A DNA stretch of 64,000 nt from Microtetraspora niveoalba (GCF_001570405.1 NZ_BBYM01000015.1:104274-168273), one strand, 5' to 3'; shown: positions 7,736 through 19,088, counted from the stretch's first letter. Translations and numbers: made by a program. Notes: a model not told the origin generated them from the letters alone.

Positions 7736-9096
7736 CCGACCGAGCGCTTCCCCGTGTGGTCATCGAGAACGCGTACATCGTCCCCGTGGCCGGCCCCGAG
7801 ATCCCCGCCGGGCACATCCTGGTCGAAGGCGATCGCATCACCGCGGTCGGCCCGGGCCCGGCGCCGGCCGCGCCGGCCGAGGCCGTACGCGTGGACGGGA
7901 GCGGGTGCCTGGCGACGCCCGGCCTGGTCAACGCCCACCACCATCTCTACCAGTGGGCGACGCAGGGGCTCGCCCCCGACGGGACCCTGTTCGAATGGCT
8001 GGTCGCGAGCTATCCGCTGTGGGCCCGGATGGACGCCGAGGTGGTGAACGGCGCGGCCACGGCGGGGCTCGCCTGGCTGGCCGCGTCGGGCTGCACCACC
8101 ACGACCGACCACCACTACATCTTTCCGAAGGGACGCGGCGACCTGTTCGACGCGGAGATCGAGGCGGCCCGCGAGGTCGGCCTGCGGTTCCACCCGTGCA
8201 GGGGATCGATGGACCGCGGCCGATCCCACGGGGGCCTGCCGCCGGACGAGATCGTGGAGGACATCGACGAGATCCTCGCCGCCACCGAGGACGCGATCGG
8301 GAAATATCACGATCCGTCGTTCGGGTCGATGCTCCGGGTCGCCGTCGCCCCCTGCTCGCCCTTCTCCGTGAGCGGCGCGCTGATGGTCCGGTCCGCCGAG
8401 CTGGCGCGCTCCCACGGCGTACGGCTGCACACGCACATCGCCGAGAGCAGGGACGAGGACGAGCACTGTCTGGAGCGGTTCGGCGTCCTGCCGGTCGAGT
8501 ACCTCGACCGGCTCGGCTGGCTCGGACCCGACGTCTGGCTGGCCCACTGCGTCCACCTGACCGACAAGGACATCCGGAGGTTCGCCGAGACCGGCACGGG
8601 CACCGCGCACTGCCCGTCGTCGAACGGCCGTCTCGGCTCGGGCGTCGCCCGGGTCCGCGACCTGCTGCGCGCGGGAGCGCCCGTGGGCCTCGGCGTCGAC
8701 GGCACCGCGTCGAGCGAGATGACCACGCTGGCCGGGGAGATCAGAACCGCCATGCTGACCCAGCGTGCCCTCCACGGCCCGGACGCCCTGACCGCGCGGC
8801 AGGCGCTGGAGCTCGCCACCCTCGGCGGGGCGCGCTGCCTGGGCCGCGAGGCGGAGATCGGGACGCTGGAGCCGGGCAAGCTGGCCGACATCGCCCTCTG
8901 GCGGCTGGACGGCTTCTTCGCCGCGATCGACGACCCCGTGGTCGCCCTCGCGTACGGCGCCACGCCGCCGCTGGCCCGGCTGATGGTGGGCGGGCGGACC
9001 GTGGTCGAGGACGGCGAGCTCCGCACGGTCTCCGGGGCGGAGGCCGCCAGGGCGGGGGCGGCGGCGCATCGGCGCCTGACGGCGGCCCTCACATGA
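7732..9096 (+). CDS. Amidohydrolase, 8-oxoguanine/guanine-type deaminase
   Basis: A 454-residue metal-dependent amidohydrolase of the subtype containing 8-oxoguanine deaminase and atrazine-type aminohydrolases. The metal site is visible as PGLVNAHHHLYQ, with HTHIAES, LAHCVHL and LGVDGTASSE further along. FHPCRGSMDRGRSHGGLPPD is typical of the 8-oxoguanine deaminase branch. In this operon it would make xanthine or urate from guanine derivatives and feed the uricase pathway. Its start overlaps the FeS-subunit stop by 4 bp. Substrate assignment between guanine and 8-oxoguanine is by family resemblance only. Confidence 0.87.
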   Translation: MTDRALPRVVIENAYIVPVAGPEIPAGHILVEGDRITAVGPGPAPAAPAEAVRVDGSGCLATPGLVNAHHHLYQWATQGLAPDGTLFEWLVASYPLWARMDAEVVNGAATAGLAWLAASGCTTTTDHHYIFPKGRGDLFDAEIEAAREVGLRFHPCRGSMDRGRSHGGLPPDEIVEDIDEILAATEDAIGKYHDPSFGSMLRVAVAPCSPFSVSGALMVRSAELARSHGVRLHTHIAESRDEDEHCLERFGVLPVEYLDRLGWLGPDVWLAHCVHLTDKDIRRFAETGTGTAHCPSSNGRLGSGVARVRDLLRAGAPVGLGVDGTASSEMTTLAGEIRTAMLTQRALHGPDALTARQALELATLGGARCLGREAEIGTLEPGKLADIALWRLDGFFAAIDDPVVALAYGATPPLARLMVGGRTVVEDGELRTVSGAEAARAGAAAHRRLTAALT

Positions 9097-9178
9097 CGCC
9101 CGCCCGCCCGTCGCACCGGTGTCCCGCCGTTCGGCGATGATGGATCGTCATCGTCGGCCCGATCCAGGAGAGCAGCAA

Positions 9179-10588
9179 ATGAGGGACCACGTCGTCATCG
9201 CGCCGGACAAGTTCAGGGGGTCGTTGAGCGCCGCCGACGTGGCCGCGCGGCTCGCCACGGGACTGGGCGACGTGCCCTCCGTGGCGATCCCGGTGGCCGA
9301 CGGCGGCGACGGCACGGTGGACGCGGTCGTGGCCTGCGGTTTCACCCGGGTCGAGGTCGAGGTGACCGGCCCCGCCGGTGACCGCGTCCGCGCTTCCTAC
9401 GCCACGCGGGACGGCCTCGCCGTGATCGAGCTGGCCGAGGCGTCCGGCCTGCGGCTGCTGTCCGGTGAGCCCGCCCCGCTCACGGCCACGAGCTACGGCA
9501 CCGGCGAGCTGATCGCTCACGCCGTACGGCACGGCGCGCGCAAGGTCGTGCTCGGCCTCGGTGGCAGCGCGTGCACGGACGGAGGCGCGGGCATGCTCCA
9601 GGCGCTCGGCGCCCGGCTGCTCGACGAGGACGGAGAGGAGCTGCCCCTCGGCGGAGCCGCCCTCCGGAACCTCGCGAAGATCGACCTGTCGGCCTTCGGC
9701 TCCGGCCGCGCTTCCGGGCAGTCGGCCTACGGCTCCGGCCGCAGTTCCGAGCAGTCGGACTTCGGCTCCGGCCGCGCTTCCGAGCAGGGGAAGGGGGAGG
9801 CACGCCCCGCGCACGAGGTCCCGGGGGCGCACGGGCACGGTCACGGCCACGGCCATTCCGGGCGCGATCTCGCCGACGTCGAGTTCGTGGTCGCCGGTGA
9901 CGTGGACAACCCCCTCCTCGGGCCGCAGGGCGCAGCGGCCGTGTACGGCCCGCAGAAGGGGGCCGGACCCGAGGACGTGGCGGTGCTGGAAACGGGCCTG
10001 GCCCGGCTCGCCGCCGTCGCCGCGCACACGCACGGAGTCGTGGGAGCCGTCGAGCACGACGGCGTCGTACGCGCGATGGGCGTCGCCGGACGGCCCGGAG
10101 CCGGAGCGGCCGGAGGCGTCGGCTTCGCGGCGCTGGCCTTCCTGCACGCCGAGGTCGGTCCCGGCATCGAGTACCTCCTCGACCTGCTGGGGTTCGACCG
10201 GCACGTCGAGGGGGCCCGGCTGGTGATCACCGGCGAGGGCTCGCTCGACGAGCAGTCCCTGCGCGGCAAGGCGCCGCTGGGCGTGGCATCGGCGGCGGCC
10301 AAGCACGGGGTGCCGGTCGTCGCGGTCTGCGGCCGCCGGTCGATCTCCGACGAGGACCTGCGCGCGGCGGGCATCGCGGCCGCGTACGCGCTGACGGATC
10401 TCGAACCCGACGTCGAGAAGTGCATGGCGGAGCCGGGGCCGCTGCTGGAGCGGCTGGCCGCGCTCATCGCCTCCGACCACCTTTCCCCGTCCGGGGGTGC
10501 TGCCACGCCCGGCCGTCCTTCTCCAGGCCGCGTGTCTCCCTCCGCCCGGCGGGGCGAGCACGAGGACACCCAGGGAGGTCCCGCATGA
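9179..10588 (+). CDS. glxK: Glycerate kinase with repeat insertion
   Basis: A glycerate 2-/3-kinase of the GlxK family (469 residues; usual 370-390). The N-terminal IAPDKFRGSLSAADVA motif, PVADGGDGTVDA, the LGGSACTDGGAGMLQALGA loop, the VVAGDVDNPLLG motif and TGEGSLDEQSL are all present. About 55 extra residues lie between LSAF and DVEFVVAGD, with three 11-residue FGSGRxS units and a Gly-His run; about 30 more trail at the C-terminus. GGAG at 9167-9170 supports ATG 9179. In allantoin-using bacteria this enzyme ends the glyoxylate-to-glycerate branch; glyoxylate carboligase is not in this window. Confidence 0.9.
   Translation: MRDHVVIAPDKFRGSLSAADVAARLATGLGDVPSVAIPVADGGDGTVDAVVACGFTRVEVEVTGPAGDRVRASYATRDGLAVIELAEASGLRLLSGEPAPLTATSYGTGELIAHAVRHGARKVVLGLGGSACTDGGAGMLQALGARLLDEDGEELPLGGAALRNLAKIDLSAFGSGRASGQSAYGSGRSSEQSDFGSGRASEQGKGEARPAHEVPGAHGHGHGHGHSGRDLADVEFVVAGDVDNPLLGPQGAAAVYGPQKGAGPEDVAVLETGLARLAAVAAHTHGVVGAVEHDGVVRAMGVAGRPGAGAAGGVGFAALAFLHAEVGPGIEYLLDLLGFDRHVEGARLVITGEGSLDEQSLRGKAPLGVASAAAKHGVPVVAVCGRRSISDEDLRAAGIAAAYALTDLEPDVEKCMAEPGPLLERLAALIASDHLSPSGGAATPGRPSPGRVSPSARRGEHEDTQGGPA
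9695..9860 (+). repeat. 33-bp tandem repeats and Gly-His run inside glxK
   Basis: Three 33-bp units start at 9695, 9728 and 9761, each coding (F/Y)GSGR(A/S)S(E/G)QS. They are followed around 9830-9857 by a CACGGN-type repeat coding alternating His and Gly. The whole block lies between conserved catalytic motifs of glycerate kinase. Confidence 0.85.
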
Positions 10589-10612
10589 TCCGCCCCTGCC
10601 CGCGAGTCCGCC

Positions 10613-12145
10613 ATGGTTGAGCCTCCGGTCCCCGGGCGGGCGCAGCCCCCCGCCGCCGGCACGATGACGTTCCGCCCGCCCGGCACGGCCGAGCCTCCCG
10701 AGTTCGACCTGGTCGTGCGGTCTCGCCGGGTGGTCACCCCGGAAGGGGTGCGGCCGCTCGCGGTGGCCGTACGGGACGGGAAGATCGCCGCCCTGCTCCC
10801 GTACGATTCGCCGCCGCACTCCGGCGGACCGCCGGGGGCGCGCGGCGGCGGGACGGCGGGGGAGGCGGCTTCGCGGGTGAGCGGCGGGGCCGGCGCGTCC
10901 ACGACGGATTCGGCGGACGACCCGTCCCGGGGAGCCGGTTCGCGGGTGCCCCGGGTGGCGCGGGAGACGGTGGACCTGGGGGACGTGGCGCTGCTGCCCG
11001 GCCTGGTCGACACCCACGTCCACGTCAACGAGCCCGGCCGGACGCATTGGGAGGGGTTCGCCTCGGCGACCCGGGCGGCGGCCGCCGGGGGCGTCACCAC
11101 CATCGTGGACATGCCGCTCAACACGCTGCCGCCCACCGTGAGCGTGGCCGCGCTGGAGATCAAGCGGCGGGCCGCCGAAGGGCGGTGCCACGTGAACGTC
11201 GGGTTCTGGGGCGGGGCCGTCCCCGGCAACACGGCCGAGCTGGAGCCCATGCACCGGGCGGGGGTCTTCGGCGTCAAGTGTTTCCTCTCGCCGTCCGGGG
11301 TGGACGAGTTCCCGGCCCTGGACCGTGCCGGGCTGCGGGAGGCCCTGCGGACCCTCGCGTCGTTCGACGGGCTGATGATCGTCCATGCCGAGGATCCCGC
11401 CGTCCTCACCGACCCGCTCGGCCCGACATATCAGGACTTCTTGGCATCTCGTACTGCGGAGGCCGAGCGGAGAGCGGTCGAGCAGGTCATCGAACTGGCC
11501 GCCGAGACCGGGGCCCGCGCCCACATCGTGCACGTCTCGTCCGCCTCCTGCCTCGACCCGCTGCGGGCGGCCCGGCGGGACGGCGTGCGGGTCAGCGCGG
11601 AGACGTGCCCGCACTACCTCACCCTGACCGCCGAGGAGGTCGGCGGGCCCGCCTACAAGTGCTGTCCCCCGATCAGGGAGGCCGCCAACCGCGACGCCCT
11701 CTGGCAGGGGCTCGCCGACGGTGTGCTGATGGGCGTCGTCTCCGACCACTCGCCCTCCACACCCGATCTCAAGGTGCCCGACTTCGCCGCCGCCTGGGGA
11801 GGGATCTCCTCGCTGCAACTCGGCCTCCCCGTCGTCTGGACGTCGGCGAGCGAACGCGGCCACGGCCTGAGCGACGTCGTGCGGTGGATGGCGGAGGGGC
11901 CGGCGGCGCTGGTGGGCCTGCCGTACAAGGGGGTGATCCGGCCAGGGGCGGACGCGGACCTGGTCGCCTTCGACCCGGAGGGGCGGTTCACCGTCGACGC
12001 GGCGGCGCTGCACCACAGGCACCCCGTGTCCCCCTACGACGGCAGGACGCTGACGGGCGTGGTCGTCCGCACCTGGCTGGGCGGCCGTCCGGCCGACCTC
12101 GTCACCCCGCGCGGCAGGCTCCTCGCCCGGGAGGGGAGCGGATGA
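10613..12145 (+). CDS. allB: Allantoinase
   Basis: A 510-residue cyclic amidohydrolase that opens allantoin to allantoate. The metal-binding [20 protein letters not shown] motif, the carbamylated-Lys region [22 protein letters not shown] and the [11 protein letters not shown] motif mark the allantoinase branch rather than dihydroorotase. Homologues are about 440-460 residues. This one has an unusual N-terminal tail and an insertion of about 45 Gly/Ala/Ser-rich residues between AALLPYDS and ETVDLGD. The start is uncertain: ATG 10613 lacks a good ribosome site, ATG 10664 is an alternative, and the best GGAGG faces ATG 10585 in another frame. Confidence 0.92.
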   Translation: MVEPPVPGRAQPPAAGTMTFRPPGTAEPPEFDLVVRSRRVVTPEGVRPLAVAVRDGKIAALLPYDSPPHSGGPPGARGGGTAGEAASRVSGGAGASTTDSADDPSRGAGSRVPRVARETVDLGDVALLPGLVDTHVHVNEPGRTHWEGFASATRAAAAGGVTTIVDMPLNTLPPTVSVAALEIKRRAAEGRCHVNVGFWGGAVPGNTAELEPMHRAGVFGVKCFLSPSGVDEFPALDRAGLREALRTLASFDGLMIVHAEDPAVLTDPLGPTYQDFLASRTAEAERRAVEQVIELAAETGARAHIVHVSSASCLDPLRAARRDGVRVSAETCPHYLTLTAEEVGGPAYKCCPPIREAANRDALWQGLADGVLMGVVSDHSPSTPDLKVPDFAAAWGGISSLQLGLPVVWTSASERGHGLSDVVRWMAEGPAALVGLPYKGVIRPGADADLVAFDPEGRFTVDAAALHHRHPVSPYDGRTLTGVVVRTWLGGRPADLVTPRGRLLAREGSG

Positions 12146-13134
12146 CGGATCTCGGCAGGCTCCCCGACCTCGCGCTCCGCTCGTACGGCGGCTCAGTGGT
12201 GGCCGCGAGCGACGAGTCGTTCGCGGAGAAGGAGGCCCTGATCAGGCCGGGCCCGGCCGAGTTCCGGCCGCGTACGTTCGGGGCGAAGGGCCAGGTCTAC
12301 GACGGGTGGGAGACCCGGCGGCGGCGCGAGCCCGGCCACGACTGGGCCGTGGTGCGGCTCGGCCTGCCCGGCGTGATCAGCGCGGTCGTGATCGACACCG
12401 CCTGGTTCAAGGGCAACTATCCGCCCTTCGCGTCGGTCGAGGCGTGCGCGGCGGACGGCTATCCGGCCCCGGACGAGCTGACCGGATGGGTGGAGATCGT
12501 GCCGCGCGTCCCGCTCAAGGGCGACACCGCCCACGAGTTCGGGGTCGCCGACCCGCGCCGGTTCACGCACGTACGGTTGAACATCTTCCCCGACGGCGGC
12601 GTGGCCCGGCTGCGGGTGCACGGCGAAGTGGTGCCCGATCCGCGGTTTCTGTCCGGCCTGACCGTCGATCTCGCCGCGCTGGAGAACGGGGCGGTCGTCG
12701 TCGCCTGCTCGGACGAGTTCTACTCGTCGCCCGGCAACGTCCTCGCCCCGGGGCTCGCCGCGAACCAGGCCGACGGCTGGGAGACCGCGCGACGGCGCGA
12801 CGGCGGCAACGACTGGCTGGTCGTCGCCCTGGCCGGCGCGGGAACCGTCGCCGTGGCCGAGCTGGACACGGCGAACCTGGTGTTCAACGCGCCGGGCGCG
12901 GCGACGCTCCGGGGCGTGGACGCCCGGTCGGCGGCGCTCGACGACGAGGACGCCTGGTTCACCCTGCTGCCGAAGACCCGGCTCCAGCCCGACACCCGGC
13001 ACCGGTTCCGCCTCGACGACGCCCGCCCGCTGACCCACGCCCGGCTCGACATCTTCCCCGACGGCGGGATGGCCCGGCTGCGGCTGCTCGGCTCGCTGCT
13101 CGGCGACCCGGCCCCCCGCCGCCCCGGGCCCTGA
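12142..13134 (+). CDS. alc: Allantoicase
   Basis: A 330-residue allantoicase (allantoate amidinohydrolase) that cleaves allantoate to ureidoglycolate and urea. It is a tandem of two homologous beta-sandwich domains: the first carries [16 protein letters not shown] and [21 protein letters not shown], the second repeats them as [16 protein letters not shown] and [21 protein letters not shown]. The start overlaps the allantoinase stop (ATGA). It ends the operon; no ureidoglycolate lyase or urease gene follows here. Confidence 0.95.
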   Translation: MTDLGRLPDLALRSYGGSVVAASDESFAEKEALIRPGPAEFRPRTFGAKGQVYDGWETRRRREPGHDWAVVRLGLPGVISAVVIDTAWFKGNYPPFASVEACAADGYPAPDELTGWVEIVPRVPLKGDTAHEFGVADPRRFTHVRLNIFPDGGVARLRVHGEVVPDPRFLSGLTVDLAALENGAVVVACSDEFYSSPGNVLAPGLAANQADGWETARRRDGGNDWLVVALAGAGTVAVAELDTANLVFNAPGAATLRGVDARSAALDDEDAWFTLLPKTRLQPDTRHRFRLDDARPLTHARLDIFPDGGMARLRLLGSLLGDPAPRRPGP

Positions 13135-13152
13135 TCGCGCCCGGCCCGCCGG

Positions 13153-15138
13153 TCAGTACCAGAGGGTGATCTCGGAGCCCATCGGCTGCTGCCCGAGCGG
13201 GTTCTCGCCCACGATGCGCTGCCCGCCCATCAGCTTGCGCAGCTTGACCTTGAACCCGGCCGCCTCGAGCTCGCGTTTGCCGTCCTGGACGGCCTTGAGC
13301 CGCACGTCGGGGACGTTCACGAAGTCGGGCTGCGCCAGCGAGTCGTCGGTCTCCCACGGCCAGTGCCAGCCGGTGTCCGGTCCCTTCGAGACGGTCAGCC
13401 GCACCGCGGCCCCGGCCGTGACCTCGGCGCCCGCGGCCGGCTCCTGGGCGATCACGGTGCCCGGCGCGGTGCTGTCGGCCGTCTCGTCGACCTGGACGTT
13501 GAAGCCCTTCTCCTGAAGGAACTGCACCGCCTGGTCCTTCGTCATCTGCGAGACGTCCGGCATCAGCAGGCCCGCGCTGACCACCAGGTCGATGGTCGCG
13601 CCCTTGCGCACCCGCTCGCCGACCGGCGGCTTCGTGCGTACGACGAGATCGCGCGCGATGGTGTCGCTCGCCATCTTGCTCACCCGGCCGACCGTCAGAC
13701 CGGCCTCGGCGATCTTGACCTTGGCGTCTCCCTCGCTCAGCTTCTCGAGGTTCGGCACCGGGACGGTCTCCGGGCCCGCCGACGCCACCAGGGTCAGCAG
13801 CGCGCCCTTCTCCACCTCGGCGCCCTGGGCGGGGGTGACCTCCAGGACGCGGTCCTTCCCGACCTTCTCGTCGAACCTGGCCTCGCCGATCTTGACCTGG
13901 AAGCCGGCGTTCTCCAGTTGCTGCCTGGCCGCCAGGATGTTCTGCCCGATCAGGTTCCCGGGCACGTTCGTGTAGCTCGCGCGGGAGAACCAGAAGGCGG
14001 TGAACGCGATGGCCGCGACCATCACCAGCGCGAGCCCGACGATGAACCAGGTCGACCGCCCCCGCCGCCGAGACCGGGACGGCTGCGCGGCCGACGCCGT
14101 CACCAGGTCGGGCTTCGGCTGGATCATCGTGTGGCCGGCCATGTCCGACGTGTTCGCCCCGGTGGCGTACGTGGTGCCGGGCGTGCTCGCGGTGCCGCCG
14201 CCGGAGAGCCCCGGCAGGACGGGACCGCTGGGAGTCCCCGGCCCCCCGGCGACCGGGGCGTGCGGCACGGAGTGCTGACCGGTGTGCCCGCGCGGCAGCG
14301 TACGGTGCGCCTCGACGGCGGCCACCAGCATCGCGGTCGCGTCGCCGGGGCGGCGGGCCGGGTCCCTGTCGGTCGCCGCGCTCACCAGGGCGTCGACCTG
14401 CGGGGGGACGCCGGCGACGACCGAGGACGGCGCCGGGACGCTGTCGTGCACGTGCCGGTAGGCGACGGACATCGGCGTCTCGCCCTCGTACGGCGGACGC
14501 CCCGTGATCAGCTCGAACAGCATCACCCCGGCCGCGTAGACGTCGCTGCGGGCGTCCGCGACCCCGGAGGTCACCTGCTCGGGCGACATGTAGCCGATCG
14601 TGCCGATCATCATGCCGGTCTTGGTCTGGTTGCTCGCCTCGACGGCGCGGGCCAGGCCGAAGTCCACGACCTTCACCCGGCCGTCGTCGGCGAGCAGCAC
14701 GTTCTCCGGCTTGACGTCCCGGTGGACCATGCCCGCCTGGTGGGCCGCGCCGAGGGCGGCGAGGACCGGGATCAGGAGTTCCAGCGCCTCGCGCGCGGGC
14801 AGCGGCCCGCGGTCGCGCAGCACGTCGCGCAGGGTCTTGCCCGGCACGTACTCCATGGACAGGTAGACGATGGCCCCGTCCGTGCCCTGGTCGAAGACCT
14901 GCACCACGTTGGGGTGCGACAGGCTCGCGACCGACTTCGCCTCGCCGATGAACCGCCTGACGAACTGCGGGTCCTCCGCGAGGGAGCGGTGCATCACCTT
15001 GAGTGCCACCGTGCGGTCGAGCCGGACGTCCAGAGCCAGATAGACAGAGGCCATTCCGCCCCGGGCGATCCGGGACTCGACGCGATAACGCCCGTCGAGC
15101 AGTCGCCCCACCAACGGGTCTGTCAGCGTCGTGTCCAC
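13153..15138 (-). CDS. pknL: PASTA-domain Ser/Thr protein kinase, PknL-like
   Basis: A 661-residue membrane kinase. The cytoplasmic kinase domain (about residues 16-280) has the glycine loop IARGGMASVY, the ATP Lys in VALKVM, the catalytic HRDVKPENVLL and the DFGLARA segment. A Pro/Gly/Thr-rich linker follows, then one transmembrane helix (about 370-392), then four extracellular PASTA repeats ending in LWY. PASTA domains sense peptidoglycan or lipid II. The gene lies 70 bp downstream of thiG on the same strand, with GTG as start. An Rv2175c-like gene lies 4 kb away; in Mycobacterium tuberculosis that protein is a PknL substrate, which is why I prefer PknL over PknB. Confidence 0.88.
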   Translation of the reverse strand: MDTTLTDPLVGRLLDGRYRVESRIARGGMASVYLALDVRLDRTVALKVMHRSLAEDPQFVRRFIGEAKSVASLSHPNVVQVFDQGTDGAIVYLSMEYVPGKTLRDVLRDRGPLPAREALELLIPVLAALGAAHQAGMVHRDVKPENVLLADDGRVKVVDFGLARAVEASNQTKTGMMIGTIGYMSPEQVTSGVADARSDVYAAGVMLFELITGRPPYEGETPMSVAYRHVHDSVPAPSSVVAGVPPQVDALVSAATDRDPARRPGDATAMLVAAVEAHRTLPRGHTGQHSVPHAPVAGGPGTPSGPVLPGLSGGGTASTPGTTYATGANTSDMAGHTMIQPKPDLVTASAAQPSRSRRRGRSTWFIVGLALVMVAAIAFTAFWFSRASYTNVPGNLIGQNILAARQQLENAGFQVKIGEARFDEKVGKDRVLEVTPAQGAEVEKGALLTLVASAGPETVPVPNLEKLSEGDAKVKIAEAGLTVGRVSKMASDTIARDLVVRTKPPVGERVRKGATIDLVVSAGLLMPDVSQMTKDQAVQFLQEKGFNVQVDETADSTAPGTVIAQEPAAGAEVTAGAAVRLTVSKGPDTGWHWPWETDDSLAQPDFVNVPDVRLKAVQDGKRELEAAGFKVKLRKLMGGQRIVGENPLGQQPMGSEITLWY

Positions 15139-15208
15139 CCGCCTGAGTTTACGGCTCCTTTGCGATGGGTAGGGCTTTCCGGACCCAAAACGAGACCGTT
15201 TCTGAACG

Positions 15209-17294
<2,086 letters not shown>

Positions 17295-17300
17295 CAGTGC

Positions 17301-17660
17301 GCTCCCTTCGCCGGCATTACCCGGATCAGGTGTTCTGGCGGTCGAGAGCCTCATCCACGGTCGCGCTCGGATCCTCGTTCGCTTCGCGGGGGCTCGTTCC
17401 TCGCCCACCACTCCGCTCACTACGGTCCTCGCCGCTCTCCGTTCACGGTCGCGCTCGGATCCTCGTTCGCTTCGCGGGGGGCTCGTTCCTCGCCCACCAC
17501 TCCGCTCACTACGGTCCTCGCCGCTCTCCGTTCACGGTCGCGCTCGGATCCTCGTTCGCTTCGCGGGGGGCTCGTTCCTCGCCCACCACTCCGCTCACTA
17601 CGGTCCTCGCCGCTCCGTACGCTCTCCTCTCAGCCCGGCTCACCGGGCTCCCGCGCGTCT
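17301..17660 (-). ncRNA. TPP riboswitch (THI element) with expanded optional stem
   Basis: On the minus strand the 5' half of a THI box (GGGAGCCCGGTGAGCCGGGC then TGAGAGG, 17653-17625) and the 3' half (ACCTGATCCGGGTAATGCCG then GCGAAGGGAG, 17331-17302) are both present. GCGC segments before and after can close P1. The stretch between CTGAGAGG and ACCTGATC, usually tens of bases, is about 290 nt here and is filled by three tandem copies of an 88-89 bp unit; AGGAGAGC and GCTCTCGACC flank it and can pair as the base of the optional stem. The GAAGGGAG also serves as the thiO ribosome-binding site, so control is likely at translation initiation. Confidence 0.88.
17356..17618. repeat. Three tandem 88-89 bp repeats inside the TPP riboswitch
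   Basis: Near-identical units begin at 17356, 17444 and 17533 (CACGGTCGCGCTCGGATCCT...), differing by one G in a G-run and by the truncated end of the last copy. The unit contains CTCGTTCGCTTCGCGG and CCGCTCACTACGGTCCTC segments typical of actinomycete intergenic repeats. No spacer separates the copies, so this is not CRISPR. Confidence 0.93.
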
Positions 17661-17666
17661 TACGCC

Positions 17667-17682
17667 TCAAGACTAGTCTTGA
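17667..17682. promoter_or_regulatory. Perfect 16-bp palindrome
   Basis: TCAAGACTAGTCTTGA is a perfect palindrome located between the thi riboswitch (minus strand) and the divergent flavoprotein gene at 17793. It lies where the thiO promoter should be, so an operator is the natural reading. No regulator gene is adjacent to identify the binder. Confidence 0.4.
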
Positions 17683-17792
17683 TCGGGAGTGTCATGCACA
17701 ACACGGTCAAGCCGCCTCGTGCGGGCTACTTGCCCAACTCGTTACCAAATCTCCATTGGCGGGTGCCCCGGTCGCCGATCTAGGGTCGGGGC

Positions 17793-18968
17793 GTGGATCA
17801 CGTCGTGGTGGTAGGCGCCGGCCTGGCCGGGATACGGAGCATCGAGGCCCTGCGAGCCCACGGGTTCGCCGGCCGGATCACGCTGATCGGCGAGGAACGT
17901 CATCGCCCCTATGACAGGCCGCCCCTCTCCAAGGCGGTGCTGCTCGGAGAGACCGACTCCACCGTGGTCGACTCCGACCTCGACGCCCTCGACGTGCGGC
18001 TGCTCCTCGGAACCGCCGCCAAGGGGCTCGGGGCCGGCGTACTGGAAACCACCGAGGGAGAGCTCGCGTACGACGGGCTCGTCATCGCCACGGGCGCCAC
18101 GCCCATCCGGCTGCGCGGCGACGGCAGGCAGTACGTCCTGCGCACCATCGACGACGCCATCGAGCTGCGCTCCCGGCTCGTGCCCGGCACCCGGGTCGCC
18201 GTCATAGGCGCCGGCTGGATCGGCGCCGAGGTCGCCACCGCCGCGGCGAGGGCCGGATGCTCCGTCACGGTCGTCGAGGCGGCCGAGACGCCGCTCGCCG
18301 CCGCCCTCGGCACCACCGTCGGCGGCTACACCACCGGCTGGTACGCCGAGGCGGGCATCGAGCTCAGGCTCGGCGCCATGGTCGGCTCGGTCGACCCCGA
18401 CGGCATCACCCTCATGTCCGGCGCGCGCATCCCGGCCGACGTCGTCGTGACCGGTGTCGGCGTCCGCCCCGCCGTCGAGTGGCTGAAGGGCTCGCCGGTG
18501 GAGCTCGACAACGGCGTCGTCGTCGACGAGCACCTGCGCACGTCGGTCCCCGGCGTCGTCGCCGTCGGCGACTGCGCCAACTGGTGGTCGCGCAGGTTCG
18601 GCAGGAGGATGCGGGTCGAGCACTGGGACACCGCGCTCGGCGCCCCGGACACCGCCGCCGCCACCCTGCTCGGCGAGGACGCCGTGTACGACCCCGTCCC
18701 GTACTTCTGGTCCGAGCAGTTCGGCAGGATGGTGCAGTTCGCCGGATACCGCGAGGGCGCCCGCCTCGTCCTGAGAGGCAGGCCCGGCGAGGACCGGAAG
18801 TGGGCGGCGTGCTGGCTCGGCGAGGGCGACCGGCTGGCCGCCGTGCTGACCGTCGACCGCCCCCGCGACCTCGTGCAGGGACGGCGCCTGATCGAGGCCG
18901 GGCGACGGGTGGACGTGGCCAGGATCACCGACCCCGCCGCACCTGTGCGCGACTGCGTCCTGCCCTAG
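17793..18968 (+). CDS. Ferredoxin-reductase-like FAD/NAD oxidoreductase
   Basis: A 391-residue flavoprotein of the rubredoxin/ferredoxin reductase family. The FAD motif VVVGAGLAG is at the N-terminus, followed by YDRPPLSKAVLLG, a second dinucleotide motif VIGAGWIGAEVATAAARAG (NAD(P)H) near residue 135, and the FAD-closing DEHLRTSVPGVVAVGDCANW. The C-terminal domain has the YFWSEQFGRMVQFAG stretch typical of reductases serving Rieske or ferredoxin partners. Divergent from the thi operon with GTG start. The electron acceptor is unknown, and no oxygenase or ferredoxin gene is next to it. Confidence 0.85.
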   Translation: MDHVVVVGAGLAGIRSIEALRAHGFAGRITLIGEERHRPYDRPPLSKAVLLGETDSTVVDSDLDALDVRLLLGTAAKGLGAGVLETTEGELAYDGLVIATGATPIRLRGDGRQYVLRTIDDAIELRSRLVPGTRVAVIGAGWIGAEVATAAARAGCSVTVVEAAETPLAAALGTTVGGYTTGWYAEAGIELRLGAMVGSVDPDGITLMSGARIPADVVVTGVGVRPAVEWLKGSPVELDNGVVVDEHLRTSVPGVVAVGDCANWWSRRFGRRMRVEHWDTALGAPDTAAATLLGEDAVYDPVPYFWSEQFGRMVQFAGYREGARLVLRGRPGEDRKWAACWLGEGDRLAAVLTVDRPRDLVQGRRLIEAGRRVDVARITDPAAPVRDCVLP

Positions 18969-19088
18969 CGTCGTCCGCCGCCGCGGCCCGGCCGGGAACG
19001 CCGGAACGGCCGCCGACCGGCAGCGGCTTTACCGGGCGCTCCGCAATCGAGGTGTTTTGCGGCGGCCACCTGTGGTAATCGTGGATTT

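Noticed and set aside
9089-12022. 977-codon frame antisense to glxK and allB
   Set aside because: Spans two real genes and their junction, and has no recognisable domain.
17356-17618. Repeat array resembling CRISPR at first glance
   Set aside because: Units of 88-89 bp abut without unique spacers and no cas genes are near; they lie within the TPP riboswitch.
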